DNA from: Betaproteobacteria bacterium
Lineage (GTDB): Bacteria > Pseudomonadota > Gammaproteobacteria > Burkholderiales > Ferrovaceae
Assembly: GCA_028870615.1 (NCBI GenBank)
Contig: JAGWPH010000238.1
Coordinates: 1-8,566, forward strand
Direction of reading: 5' to 3'
DNA length: 8,566 nucleotides
The notes below the pieces were generated by a model. It ran no database searches. It was not told the origin of the DNA and saw nothing but the letters and a program-made list of their open reading frames with translations. This document shows, one piece after another, positions 1 through 7,103 of the stretch (its first letter is position 1; the number at the start of each line of letters is the position of its first letter). The position numbers and the translations under genes were made by a program.

Positions 1-202
1 CCGCTCCATTCTCAAATAATAACGGCGTGCGCGCGCCCGGTCCTTACCTCCACTTCGGCCATGATGTGCTGTGTGGGTGTCAGCCTGCAGGTGGTGATTT
101 ATGGCCTTAGCTCGAGAGATCACCGGCCGCTTTCAGCGTCCTCTGTCGAGTTAAAAGTGTCCTTCCCCTGCCTATTCTCGTACGCCACTCACTCCCCTCC
201 AG
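1..202. other. Left-edge region without a recognisable gene
   Basis: I see no gene I can support here. A plus-strand frame is open from the window edge to about 234, with an ATG at 61, but its translation is rich in Cys, Ser and Pro, resembles no family I know, and runs into the DUF488 gene on the opposite strand. There is a short run of alternating G and C near 27-36. The segment around 135-153 (ending agttaaaagtgtcc) vaguely resembles terminal sequences of some IS21-like insertion sequences, but that is only an impression and no transposase is present. It may be intergenic, or the edge of a mobile element lying to the left. Confidence 0.3.
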
Positions 203-553
203 TTAACGGAATAACGCACCGTTTTCCTGGATGACAATCGCCTCGTTATGCTCTTCGTCCTTTGCGCCATAGACAAGCGTCACCGTGTCCTTGGCTAACG
301 CCTGCTTCAAGAGCTGGATTTGCTCGCTATTGCCTTTGAGTTCAGCGAGATACCGTTTCTTGAACTCTTCCCACCTGCCCGGGTCATGGCCGAACCATTT
401 CCGGAGTTTCGTGCTGGGAGCAATCTCTTTGAGCCACAGGTCAACGCATGCTTTTTCCTTTGTTAAGCCGCGTGGCCAGAGCCTGTCCACAAGGATACGC
501 CGGCCATCATGCCTGTCCGGCTGTTCATATACCCTTTTAATCCTGATTTTCAT
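203..553 (-). CDS. DUF488 family protein (YeaO-like)
   Basis: This is a 116-residue protein of the DUF488 family, whose biochemical role is not established. The family hallmark DRLWPRG is at residues 23-29, followed by W40, K42, APS (45-47), R51, WF (53-54) and H56, all in the usual order and spacing. The length is typical and no signal peptide or membrane segment is visible, so it is probably a soluble cytoplasmic protein. The ATG at 553 gives the standard N-terminus (MKIRIKRVYE); only a weak AGG lies just upstream. It reads in the same direction as the suf operon but is separated from it by the comM-like remnant, so it is probably not part of the SUF pathway. Family assignment is firm; function is unknown. 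Confidence 0.85.
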   Translation of the reverse strand: MKIRIKRVYEQPDRHDGRRILVDRLWPRGLTKEKACVDLWLKEIAPSTKLRKWFGHDPGRWEEFKKRYLAELKGNSEQIQLLKQALAKDTVTLVYGAKDEEHNEAIVIQENGALFR

Positions 554-573
554 GACCTGTTCTTAAGCCGTCA

Positions 574-842
574 TCAGTAACCTGAAAACTCTTCCGTGCG
601 GATATTGTCACCATCGATGTATTTCAGGAGCATGGCTTTGCTGATAAATCCGGTTTCCCCTGCCACTCGCGGCCGGATTTTTCCATCTGCGTCATCGTAC
701 CGACAAAGGTACAGTTCGGGTTTGACCCGTGAAATCCCATCCAGATTGAACTGTGGTAGGCCGTTGGCCAGAGGGACTTCCACTTGCACCAGCAACGCGG
801 TAACGCCAATCAGGGCTCTACTGTAGACCACCGCAAAGCCAT
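574..842 (-). pseudogene. comM: Broken 5' fragment of comM/yifB (Mg-chelatase-like AAA ATPase), chimeric tail
   Basis: The first ~32 codons after a GTG at 831 read VVYSRALIGVTALLVQVEV, then LANGLPQFNLDG. This closely matches the conserved N-terminus of ComM/YifB, a ~500-residue ATPase involved in recombination of incoming DNA. An ATG at 842 with a strong upstream GGAAGG would give the usual M-A-L-A-V-V-Y start, but one G is missing around 832-834, so the ATG is one base out of frame. After about position 736 the frame no longer resembles ComM and continues for ~53 codons of unrecognised sequence to a stop at 574. None of the ATPase domain remains. Most likely it is a truncated, frameshifted relic joined to foreign sequence. 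The alternative is a small expressed chimera starting at GTG 831 (85 residues). Confidence 0.6.
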
Positions 843-850
843 GACGCCTT

Positions 851-905
851 CCGGTAACCGATCTTCCCTGATCATTCCCATTGTTTAGGGAATCGGCACT
901 GCCGG
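851..905. other. Imperfect inverted repeat between sufT and comM remnant
   Basis: An interrupted hairpin lies just downstream of sufT. The outer CCGG (851-854) pairs with CCGG (902-905). The inner CCGA (858-861) pairs with TCGG (893-896), and TTCCCT (864-869) with AGGGAA (887-892), leaving a 2-nt bulge and a 17-nt loop. No T-tract follows on the minus strand, so it is not a standard intrinsic terminator. It could still help end or stabilise the suf transcript, or it may be a scar of the rearrangement nearby. Confidence 0.35.
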
Positions 906-933
906 ATGGTAAAACAATAGTGTAAAACTGACC

Positions 934-1311
934 TTAGAGCATACCGAGATTCAACATGGCCGCCTCGCTCATGCGATCGCGGGTCCAAGGTGGCTCCCAG
1001 ACCAGCTCTACCTTGGCGCTGTTAATACCGGGGACTTCCATGACCCGCTGCTCCACCTCGCCCGGAAACGTCTGTGCCACTGGACAACCTGGCGCAGTCA
1101 GCGTCATTTGAATATCCACATGGGCGGATTCCGGATCGATGGAGATGCCATAGATCAGACCCAGATCATAAATGTTGACCGGAATTTCCGGATCAAAAAT
1201 GGTCTTGAGCACGGCAATCACGGATTCTTCCAATACTTTCCGAGCACCGGGGGCTTCTGTTTCATCTGCAGGGGTTGGCTCGGATTTTCCCAGCCATTCA
1301 TACACTGACAT
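934..1311 (-). CDS. sufT: SUF-associated DUF59/MIP18 protein SufT
   Basis: This is a 125-residue protein of the MIP18/DUF59 family in its SUF-associated form. Family members help Fe-S cluster maturation or transfer; the exact reaction is not settled. The DUF59 core begins at DPEIPVNIYDLGLIY (40-54) with conserved E42 and continues to TAPGCP with the conserved Cys76. The C-terminal block WEPPWTRDRMSEAA (105-118) is typical of the SUF-linked group. A GTG at 1317 would overlap the sufU stop but has no ribosome-binding site of its own. The ATG at 1311 has a GGAG five bases upstream and lies 2 nt past the sufU stop, so I chose it. It is the last gene of the operon. Residues 9-25 look like a flexible acidic linker. 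Confidence 0.88.
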   Translation of the reverse strand: MSVYEWLGKSEPTPADETEAPGARKVLEESVIAVLKTIFDPEIPVNIYDLGLIYGISIDPESAHVDIQMTLTAPGCPVAQTFPGEVEQRVMEVPGINSAKVELVWEPPWTRDRMSEAAMLNLGML

Positions 1312-1313
1312 GA

Positions 1314-1754
1314 TCACTCCGTGGATACTGGATCCGATTCATTTTTAAGTGCGGCATTCAGGGTATGCCACGCCAAAGAAGCACATTTGACCCTTGCAGG
1401 AAATTCGCTTACTCCTGCCAGTACTGCAAGCTTGCCCAGCTCAACTGTCGTTTTTTCCCCCATGACCATATGGTGAAAACCTTCAAACAGCACTGCCGCT
1501 TCCGCTTCTGTTTTGCCTTTCAGAGCTTCAGTCATGAGTGAAGCCGAAGCAGTCGAAATGGCGCAACCGGACCCTTCAAAACGTACGTCTTGAATCACTC
1601 CGTCCTGCACTCGCAGGTTAAGCGTCAGTCGGTCTCCACAAAGCGGGTTGAACCCGTCAGCGTGACGATTGGCGTCGATAAGCGGGCCAAAATTTCTTGG
1701 GTGCCGGTTGTGATCAAAGATCACTTCCTGATATAGATCGCGCAGATCACTCAT
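1314..1754 (-). CDS. sufU: SufU, zinc-type sulfur-transfer protein of the SUF system
   Basis: This 146-residue IscU-like protein belongs to the SufU subgroup. SufU accepts persulfide sulfur from SufS and passes it towards the SufBCD scaffold; it was first described as a scaffold. The Zn-binding ligands are present: C39 and D41 (PLCGD), C64 (GSGCAIS) and C124 (VKCASLAWH). The 60-residue gap between C64 and C124 is longer than the ~43 of IscU, which marks SufU, and the IscU co-chaperone-binding LPPVK motif is absent. The N-terminus (LYQEVIFDHNRHPRNFG) is typical. Its ATG overlaps the sufS stop by 4 nt (ATGA). In proteobacteria SufS is more often paired with SufE, so this pairing is notable. Confidence 0.93.
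   Translation of the reverse strand: MSDLRDLYQEVIFDHNRHPRNFGPLIDANRHADGFNPLCGDRLTLNLRVQDGVIQDVRFEGSGCAISTASASLMTEALKGKTEAEAAVLFEGFHHMVMGEKTTVELGKLAVLAGVSEFPARVKCASLAWHTLNAALKNESDPVSTE
1317..1320 (-). promoter_or_regulatory. Ribosome-binding site deciding the sufT start
   Basis: On the minus strand this reads GGAG, 5 nt before the ATG at 1311. It lies within the last codons of sufU, so sufT translation is probably coupled to that of sufU. It favours ATG 1311 over the GTG at 1317, which the site abuts. Confidence 0.65.
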
Positions 1755-2971
1755 TTCAAAAATAGCTCCTCAACCCGACGCAGGGCACCAAACAGCGCGT
1801 CCACTTCCTCCGCCGTGTTGTACAGAGCAAACGAAGCCCTTGCCGTTGCCGGCACACCATAATGATCCATGACCGGCATGGCGCAGTGATGCCCTGTTCG
1901 AATGGCTACTCCCTCGCTATCCAGGATGGTGCCAATGTCATGGGGGTGAACGCCCTTCAGTACAAAGGAAAGGATGCTGGCTTTGCCTGGAACGGTTCCA
2001 ATTATTTTTAGGCCCTCGAATCGTTCAGCCTGCTGCGTGGCATAGGCTAACAACCGGTCTTCATGGGCTGCGATCGCTTCCAGTCCCACGGAAAGGACAA
2101 AATCAATGGCCGCACCCAGTCCCACAACGCCCGCAATGTGGGGGGTCCCGGCTTCAAATTTGTAGGGCAACTGGTTGTACGTGGTTTTCTGGAAGGTGAC
2201 TTGGGAGATCATGTCGCCACCTCCCTGGTAAGGAGGCATTTTTTCAAGCAAGGACCGCTTCCCGTACAACACACCGATTCCGGTTGGGCCGTACAATTTA
2301 TGTCCTGAAAATACATAGAAATCACAATCCAGGGCTGTCACATCCACTGCCATATGCGGCACGGCTTGAGCGCCATCCAGCAATACCACTGCATCGACCT
2401 GATGCGCGAGACGAATGATTTCGGCGACTGGATTGACCGTCCCCAGCGCATTGGAGACTTGGGTAATGCCCACCAATTTGGTGCGCGGGTTAATCAGTGA
2501 CGCTACTGCGCCTGCTGCCAGGGCGCCCCGTTCGTCGATAGGAATCACTTTCAGCACAGCGCCCGTCGCTTCGCACAACATCTGCCAGGGAACAATGTTG
2601 GCATGGTGTTCCATTTCGCTGACCAGGATCTCATCGCCTGGCTTGAGCTGGGAGCGCCCCCAGCTGTGTGCCACCAGATTGATCGCCTCGGTAGCCCCTC
2701 GGGTAAAGATGATTTCTTCACGTCGGCGGGCGTTCAAAAAGTCCCGTACCTTGTCGCGTGCGCCTTCGAAAGCGTCAGTTGCTTCCTGGCTAAGCGTATG
2801 AACACCCCGGTGAATATTGGCATTCAGGACTTCGTAATAATGACACTCCGCTTCAATGACCGAACGCGGTTTTTGACTGGTAGCAGCGTTATCCAGATAG
2901 ACCAGCGGACGGCCATGAACTTCCCGCTTCAGAATGGGAAACGCGTTGCGCAAAGCCTGCACATCAAACAT
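1751..2971 (-). CDS. sufS: SufS cysteine desulfurase
   Basis: This is a 406-residue PLP-dependent group II cysteine desulfurase, which converts cysteine to alanine and holds the released sulfur as a persulfide. The PLP lysine is K225 in SGHKLYGPTG, with D199 (LLDGAQ) and H124 (EHHANIVPW) at the cofactor site. The sulfur-carrying cysteine is C363 in RTGHHCAMP, in the short rigid loop of group II enzymes. Length is normal. The open frame extends upstream to 3025, but those 18 residues are Cys-rich, lie inside sufD and are not family-like. The ATG at 2971 gives the standard start ([14 protein letters not shown]) and has GGAG 8 nt upstream. It overlaps the sufD end by 8 nt, implying coupled translation. 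Its partner is the SufU encoded next. Confidence 0.96.
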   Translation of the reverse strand: MFDVQALRNAFPILKREVHGRPLVYLDNAATSQKPRSVIEAECHYYEVLNANIHRGVHTLSQEATDAFEGARDKVRDFLNARRREEIIFTRGATEAINLVAHSWGRSQLKPGDEILVSEMEHHANIVPWQMLCEATGAVLKVIPIDERGALAAGAVASLINPRTKLVGITQVSNALGTVNPVAEIIRLAHQVDAVVLLDGAQAVPHMAVDVTALDCDFYVFSGHKLYGPTGIGVLYGKRSLLEKMPPYQGGGDMISQVTFQKTTYNQLPYKFEAGTPHIAGVVGLGAAIDFVLSVGLEAIAAHEDRLLAYATQQAERFEGLKIIGTVPGKASILSFVLKGVHPHDIGTILDSEGVAIRTGHHCAMPVMDHYGVPATARASFALYNTAEEVDALFGALRRVEELFLK

Positions 2972-4262
2972 GGGCTGTACTCCGCAGCAGGGACTCCAAA
3001 GCGCTGCGCAACACAGGATGTTCAATCCCGGTCACGATATCCAGGGCAAACGCCTCAATCAGCAGGGTTCGTGCGTGCTCGGAAGAGAGACCACGTGAGC
3101 GCAAATAAAACCATTGCTCTTCATCCAGCTGCCCTACTGTGGCACCGTGGCTACATTTGACATCATCAGCAAAAATTTCCAGTTGTGGCTTGGTGTCCAC
3201 TTCAGCCTGGTCTGACAGCAACAGGTTGTGGTTGGTCTGTTGAGATATCGTATGCTGCGCATCGGGTGCAACCCGAATCTTGCCGTTGAATACCGCGCGC
3301 CCCGAATCGTTCAGTACCCCTTTGAAGCATTCGTCGCTGGAACAATCCGGGCTATCGTGGCGAATGGTGGTGTGAAAATCCTGAAGTTCACGCCCTGCCA
3401 CGCGGTACAACCCTCTCATGGACACTGCGGCACCCGGTTCTACCAGAGCAGATTCGATATCGTTGCGTCCCAGTGCGCCAGAAAGCGCAAAGGAATGCGA
3501 ATCAAATCGGCTTTCGCGTTTTTGCAAGGCCTGTAACGCGGCGATGTGATAAGAGCGAGGCCCCTCCTGTTGAATTTTGACATGTGTGATTTTTGCCCCC
3601 TGTTCCAGGGTCACTCCCGTGACCTCATTGACCAGGTAGGGCTCATCTGTCATGCCAAGATACTGCTCAACCACGGCAAAGGTACTTTCTGCAGCCGCTT
3701 CATAGGCATTGACCACATGCATGGCGCGCCGCCCTTTGGTCGCTACATACATGATCAACAGCGGCTCGTCCAGATGAACGCCGACATCCGCAGTCACCCA
3801 GGCACCTTCCGTCATAAAGGCTGCATTCAGTGCAGCAAAAGGTGTGCGTCGCTGCGCCTGTTCCAGCAACCCTTGAAGTCTGATGCTGTCCCGTGCAGAT
3901 TGATCAGAAATTGCGCCCATCCGGAGTCCGGATGGCAACTCCCCTACACTGGAAAGCTTGGGTTGGTAAACACCGTCGACAAAAACCAGACGATGACTCG
4001 CGTCGGGCAGCACTGATTTTTCCTTCAGCAGGGCCCACGCCATGGTCTCTGGAACGACCGGAGTGCAAGACAACGCCAGTTTCTCCAGAACAGCAACGCT
4101 AGTGTATTTCCATTCCTCATGGCGCGTAGAGGGAAATCCCTGCTCGGCAAAACGTGACCATCCCGATTGTCGCCAGGCATGCCATGGGGCAGAATCCCGC
4201 CAGGGCAGTAATGGCGCTACGCGCTCAAATTCTGATTGATAGTGCTGAATGGCCGCACTCAT
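2964..4262 (-). CDS. sufD: SufD, scaffold subunit of SufBCD
   Basis: This 432-residue protein is the paralogue and partner of SufB in the SufBC2D complex that assembles new Fe-S clusters in the cytoplasm. The N-terminal helical part contains R47, H48 and the conserved EEWKYTS block (49-55). A right-handed beta-helix core follows. The C-terminal half carries [26 protein letters not shown], with C370 and H372 at the position of the E. coli SufD residues near the SufB-SufD interface, where the cluster is thought to form. The start ATG at 4262 overlaps the sufC stop by 4 nt (ATGA). Sequence identity to SufD is clear across the length. No damage is visible. Confidence 0.95.
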   Translation of the reverse strand: MSAAIQHYQSEFERVAPLLPWRDSAPWHAWRQSGWSRFAEQGFPSTRHEEWKYTSVAVLEKLALSCTPVVPETMAWALLKEKSVLPDASHRLVFVDGVYQPKLSSVGELPSGLRMGAISDQSARDSIRLQGLLEQAQRRTPFAALNAAFMTEGAWVTADVGVHLDEPLLIMYVATKGRRAMHVVNAYEAAAESTFAVVEQYLGMTDEPYLVNEVTGVTLEQGAKITHVKIQQEGPRSYHIAALQALQKRESRFDSHSFALSGALGRNDIESALVEPGAAVSMRGLYRVAGRELQDFHTTIRHDSPDCSSDECFKGVLNDSGRAVFNGKIRVAPDAQHTISQQTNHNLLLSDQAEVDTKPQLEIFADDVKCSHGATVGQLDEEQWFYLRSRGLSSEHARTLLIEAFALDIVTGIEHPVLRSALESLLRSTAHV

Positions 4263-5035
4263 GATTTAGGCTGTACCTCTGCTACGCCCGTGCCTTCATC
4301 ACTAATCCAGGCATACCCTTGCTTTTCCAGCTCATGGGCCAGCTCCGGACCTCCGGAACGAACGATTTTGCCGCCCACCAGGACATGCACGAAGTCGGGT
4401 TTGATATAGTCCAGCAAGCGCTGGTAATGGGTCACTAAAATCATGGCGCGATCCTCGGCACGTAGACTGTTGACACCATTCGCAACGATCTTGAGTGCAT
4501 CAATATCCAGTCCTGAATCGGTTTCGTCCAGAATGGCAAGCTTGGGCTCCAGCACTGCCATCTGTAGAATTTCGTTGCGTTTTTTCTCGCCACCAGAAAA
4601 CCCTTCATTGACGGAACGGTAGAGCATGGATTCGTTCATTTCCATCAACTTCATCTTGTCTTTGACCAACGCCAGAAAATCCAGTGCATCCAGCTCAGGC
4701 AAACCACGATGCTTACGCTGCGCGTTGAGCGCTGCTTTCAGCAAATACACATTGCCGACGCCGGGAATCTCGACCGGATATTGAAACGCCAGAAAAATGC
4801 CTTGCCGCGCACGCTCTTCGATGGCCAGCGCCAGCAGGTCTTTCCCCTGATAGAGAACAGATCCTGAAGTGACTGTCGCATTTTCGCGACCAGCCAGCAC
4901 ATTCGATAAAGTACTTTTTCCAGACCCATTGGGCCCCATGATGGCGTGGATTTCACCCGCCTTTATTTCGAGATTAATACCATTGAGGATGGGTTTGTCC
5001 CCAACCGACGCATGAAGATCCTTGATAATGAGCAT
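4259..5035 (-). CDS. sufC: SufC, ABC-type ATPase of SufBCD
   Basis: This 258-residue ATPase drives conformational change in the SufBC2D scaffold; it is cytoplasmic despite its ABC-transporter fold. Visible motifs in order: Walker [10 protein letters not shown] (34-42), Q-loop Q85 (AFQYP), signature FSGGEKKR (147-154), Walker B LAILDE ending in D170 and E171 followed by TDSGLD, and switch His203 (VTH). The TDSGLD in place of the transporter-like EPTSGLD is typical of SufC. The frame is open to 5089, but this would overlap sufB. The ATG at 5035 gives the family start ([11 protein letters not shown]) and has AGGA 7 nt upstream. It begins 22 nt after the sufB stop, the widest gap in the operon. 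Confidence 0.96.
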   Translation of the reverse strand: MLIIKDLHASVGDKPILNGINLEIKAGEIHAIMGPNGSGKSTLSNVLAGRENATVTSGSVLYQGKDLLALAIEERARQGIFLAFQYPVEIPGVGNVYLLKAALNAQRKHRGLPELDALDFLALVKDKMKLMEMNESMLYRSVNEGFSGGEKKRNEILQMAVLEPKLAILDETDSGLDIDALKIVANGVNSLRAEDRAMILVTHYQRLLDYIKPDFVHVLVGGKIVRSGGPELAHELEKQGYAWISDEGTGVAEVQPKS

Positions 5036-5042
5036 GATAAAT

Positions 5043-5046
5043 TCCT
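5043..5046 (-). promoter_or_regulatory. Ribosome-binding site deciding the sufC start
   Basis: On the minus strand this reads AGGA, 7 nt before ATG 5035, in the short gap after the sufB stop. It supports the shorter sufC start over the in-frame codon at 5089. Confidence 0.65.
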
Positions 5047-5057
5047 GATATACGACT

Positions 5058-6506
5058 TTAACCGACGCTGCCTTCCAGACTGACGCCAAGAAGCTTTTGG
5101 GCTTCTACGGCGAACTCCATGGGCAATTCCTTGAACACTTCTTTGCAGAACCCGTTAACAATCATCGAAACAGCATCTTCGGCGGACAGTCCGCGTTGAC
5201 GGCAAAAAAACAGCTGATCCTCCCCGATACGTGAGGTGGACGCTTCATGTTCCACCTTGGCAGACGCATTCTTGACTTCGATGTATGGAAAAGTGTGTGC
5301 GGCACACTTGTCGCCCAACAACAAGGAGTCGCACTGGGTGTAGTTGCGCGCACCGCTGGCCGCGCGCGCGATACGCACCAGTCCACGGTAGGCTTGATGG
5401 CCGTATCCTGCCGAAATCCCCTTCGAAACAACGGTGCTCCGGGTATTTTTACCCATGTGAATCATCTTGGTACCGGTATCTGCCTGCTGCCGGTGATTGG
5501 TCAGCGCAACGGAATAGAATTCACCCACCGAATGATCCCCACGAAGGATAACGCTGGGGTATTTCCAGGTGATGGCTGAACCGGTTTCTACCTGGGTCCA
5601 GGAAATTTTTGAATGGGCCCCGCGACAGTCTCCCCGTTTGGTCACAAAATTGTAGATCCCTCCGCGGCCTTCCTTGTCACCGGGGTACCAGTTTTGAACC
5701 GTCGAGTATTTGATCTGGGCATTTTCCAGGGCGACCAACTCCACCACGGCAGCATGCAACTGGTTCTCATCTCGCATGGGGGCAGTACAGCCTTCCAAAT
5801 AGCTGACATAGGCATCGCGATCCGCGATGATCAGGGTGCGTTCAAACTGTCCGGTATTTTTGGCATTGATGCGAAAATAGGTGGACAACTCCATGGGGCA
5901 ACGTACCCCAGGAGGAATGTAGACAAATGAGCCGTCACTGAATACGGCGGAATTGAGTGCCGCATAAAAATTATCCTGCACGGGCACTACGGAGCCCAGA
6001 TATTGCCGTACCAATTCGGGATGGTGTTGAACAGCCTCGGAAAACGAACAGAAGATAATGCCTTTTTCCGCCAGCTTGTCTTTAAACGTCGTCGCGACCG
6101 AAACACTGTCAAAAACAGCGTCCACGGCTACGCCAGCGAGGATCGCCCGCTCATGCAGCGGGATGCCCAGTTTCTCATAAGTTTTCAGCAACTCAGGATC
6201 CACCTCATCCAGGCTTTTGGGGCCATCCTTCTGCGATTTGGGCGCCGAATAATAAATGATGTCCTGATAATCAATGGGTGGGTAATGCACGCTAGCCCAT
6301 TCTGGAGGGGTCATCTCCAACCAGCGACGGTAAGCTGAGAGCCGCCATTCCAGTAAAAATTCAGGCTCATTCTTTTTTGCAGAAATTACCCGGACGGTGT
6401 CTTCCGACAGACCACGCGGCAAAGCATCCGCCTCTACGAGCGTTTCAAACCCGTGCTGGTATTCCTGGCTGATGATCCCTTCGAGTGTGGAAGTCGTATT
6501 ATTCAT
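5058..6506 (-). CDS. sufB: SufB, core scaffold subunit for Fe-S assembly
   Basis: This 482-residue protein is the main subunit of the SufBC2D scaffold, where sulfur and iron are combined. Residues matching those important in E. coli SufB are present: C240 (YLEGCTAP) at the entry of the sulfur path, C392 (NYTQCDS), and H420 and E421 (VEHEAS) at the proposed cluster site facing SufD. The N-terminal region has the usual [10 protein letters not shown] helix (53-62) and the middle carries [22 protein letters not shown]. The C-terminus ends in the family-typical [19 protein letters not shown]. The ATG at 6506 overlaps the regulator's stop by 4 nt (ATGA). It is full length with no break seen. Confidence 0.97.
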   Translation of the reverse strand: MNNTTSTLEGIISQEYQHGFETLVEADALPRGLSEDTVRVISAKKNEPEFLLEWRLSAYRRWLEMTPPEWASVHYPPIDYQDIIYYSAPKSQKDGPKSLDEVDPELLKTYEKLGIPLHERAILAGVAVDAVFDSVSVATTFKDKLAEKGIIFCSFSEAVQHHPELVRQYLGSVVPVQDNFYAALNSAVFSDGSFVYIPPGVRCPMELSTYFRINAKNTGQFERTLIIADRDAYVSYLEGCTAPMRDENQLHAAVVELVALENAQIKYSTVQNWYPGDKEGRGGIYNFVTKRGDCRGAHSKISWTQVETGSAITWKYPSVILRGDHSVGEFYSVALTNHRQQADTGTKMIHMGKNTRSTVVSKGISAGYGHQAYRGLVRIARAASGARNYTQCDSLLLGDKCAAHTFPYIEVKNASAKVEHEASTSRIGEDQLFFCRQRGLSAEDAVSMIVNGFCKEVFKELPMEFAVEAQKLLGVSLEGSVG

Positions 6507-6964
6507 AATTGAACTCTGGGTTGCCCCGGTTGGCGGGTAATGTGAACGGGATGGACAGGTGGTACGGACAGCTCTGCCAGGGTAACGCCTGCCAGAGCGT
6601 CATTGACCGCTTTGCTGATCCTTTGCCAGTTGGTTTTGACCGAGCAGGAGGGTTGACGGTTACAGTTTCCAGGCTGTTGGGCCGTTCCGCAGTCGGTCAA
6701 TCCGACCGGACCCTCCAGCGCCCGAATAATGTCCGCCATGGTAATTTGCTCAGGTGTCCGCGACAGCAAGTACCCCCCTTTGATGCCACGTTGTGATTCC
6801 AGTAACCCCGCCCGCGCCAGGGTTTTAAGCACTTTGTTGGCCGTAGGCAAGGACACTCCCACCGCCTGGGCAATCTCATGGGCGGCATGTAGCTGCTCAG
6901 AATCACGCGCCAGATAGGTCATGATCAGGGTGCCGTAGTCTGTCATTCTGCCTATCTTGATCAT
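6503..6964 (-). CDS. Rrf2-family Fe-S-sensing regulator of the suf operon
   Basis: This is a 153-residue Rrf2/IscR-family transcription factor of the SUF-regulator type known from Xanthomonas-like operons, often called SufR or IscR-like. The N-terminal winged helix (about 1-70) includes [13 protein letters not shown], the recognition region [20 protein letters not shown] and the wing [10 protein letters not shown]. Three cysteines, C92, C101 and C107 (spacing C-X8-C-X5-C), fit the Fe-S ligands of the family. A His/Pro-rich tail of about 20 residues follows 132. It is the first gene of the operon, with a 4-nt overlap with sufB, and probably senses Fe-S status to repress its own promoter. ATG 6964 gives the family N-terminus; its GGA is 11 nt away, so ATG 6946 is a weaker alternative. 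I leave the symbol blank because sufR also names an unrelated cyanobacterial protein. Confidence 0.92.
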   Translation of the reverse strand: MIKIGRMTDYGTLIMTYLARDSEQLHAAHEIAQAVGVSLPTANKVLKTLARAGLLESQRGIKGGYLLSRTPEQITMADIIRALEGPVGLTDCGTAQQPGNCNRQPSCSVKTNWQRISKAVNDALAGVTLAELSVPPVHPVHITRQPGQPRVQL

Positions 6965-7015
6965 GATTCTGGCAGTCCTTTATAAAAAATCATTGATTAG
7001 CCAACGAGTTACACA

Positions 7016-7040
7016 ATACAAGACTATTATAGTACTATTT
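7016..7040. promoter_or_regulatory. IscR type-1-like operator in the suf/gshA intergenic region
   Basis: This 25-bp imperfect palindrome reads ATA-N3-GACT-N5-AGTA-N3-TTT on the plus strand. On the minus strand it reads AAA-N3-TACT-N5-AGTC-N3-TAT. The IscR type-1 consensus, as I remember it, is ATA-N3-GACT-N5-AGTC-N3-TAT, so one half-site is perfect and the other differs by two bases. It covers the predicted -10 hexamer of the suf promoter, a position expected for repression. The likely binder is the Rrf2-family protein encoded at 6503-6964. Assignment is by motif only. Confidence 0.65.
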
Positions 7041-7055
7041 CAGGCCAATTCGCAA
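7026..7055 (-). promoter_or_regulatory. Predicted sigma70-type promoter of the suf operon
   Basis: On the minus strand a perfect -10 TATAAT occupies 7031-7026. A -35-like TTGCGA (4 of 6 consensus bases) lies at 7055-7050, with an 18-nt spacer. Transcription would start near 7019, leaving a leader of about 55 nt before the regulator's ATG at 6964. The operator at 7016-7040 overlaps the -10. Confidence 0.6.
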
Positions 7056-7093
7056 CGTAGCTCTGCTGATAGAATCAAGAGCGCTCACTTCAC

Positions 7094-7097
7094 AGGA
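7094..7097 (+). promoter_or_regulatory. Ribosome-binding site deciding the gshA start
   Basis: AGGA lies 6 nt before the ATG at 7104. It supports this start over the in-frame ATG at 6957, which would put 49 unrelated residues ahead of the family N-terminus and run through the regulatory region. Confidence 0.7.
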
Positions 7098-7103
7098 CAC
7101 TTA

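Noticed and set aside
1..234. Plus-strand frame open from the window edge with an ATG at 61
   Set aside because: It has no family resemblance, an odd composition and overlaps the DUF488 coding region on the other strand; open frames of this length occur by chance.
851..905. Rho-independent terminator for the suf operon
   Set aside because: The stem is interrupted and no run of T follows on the minus strand, so it is listed only as an inverted repeat.
2972..3025. Upstream extension of sufS
   Set aside because: The Cys-rich residues lie within sufD in another frame, whereas ATG 2971 gives the conserved SufS start and has GGAG 8 nt upstream.
2603..3160. 185-codon plus-strand open frame over sufS/sufD
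   Set aside because: It is antisense to two well-conserved genes, with no recognisable family and no ribosome-binding site I trust; a shadow frame.
5036..5089. Upstream extension of sufC
   Set aside because: It would overlap the end of sufB and is not SufC-like; ATG 5035 matches the family start with AGGA upstream.
6957..7103. 49-codon N-terminal extension of gshA from an ATG at 6957
   Set aside because: It overlaps the start of the divergent regulator, crosses the operator and promoter, has no fitting ribosome-binding site and is not family-like; ATG 7104 has AGGA at good spacing.
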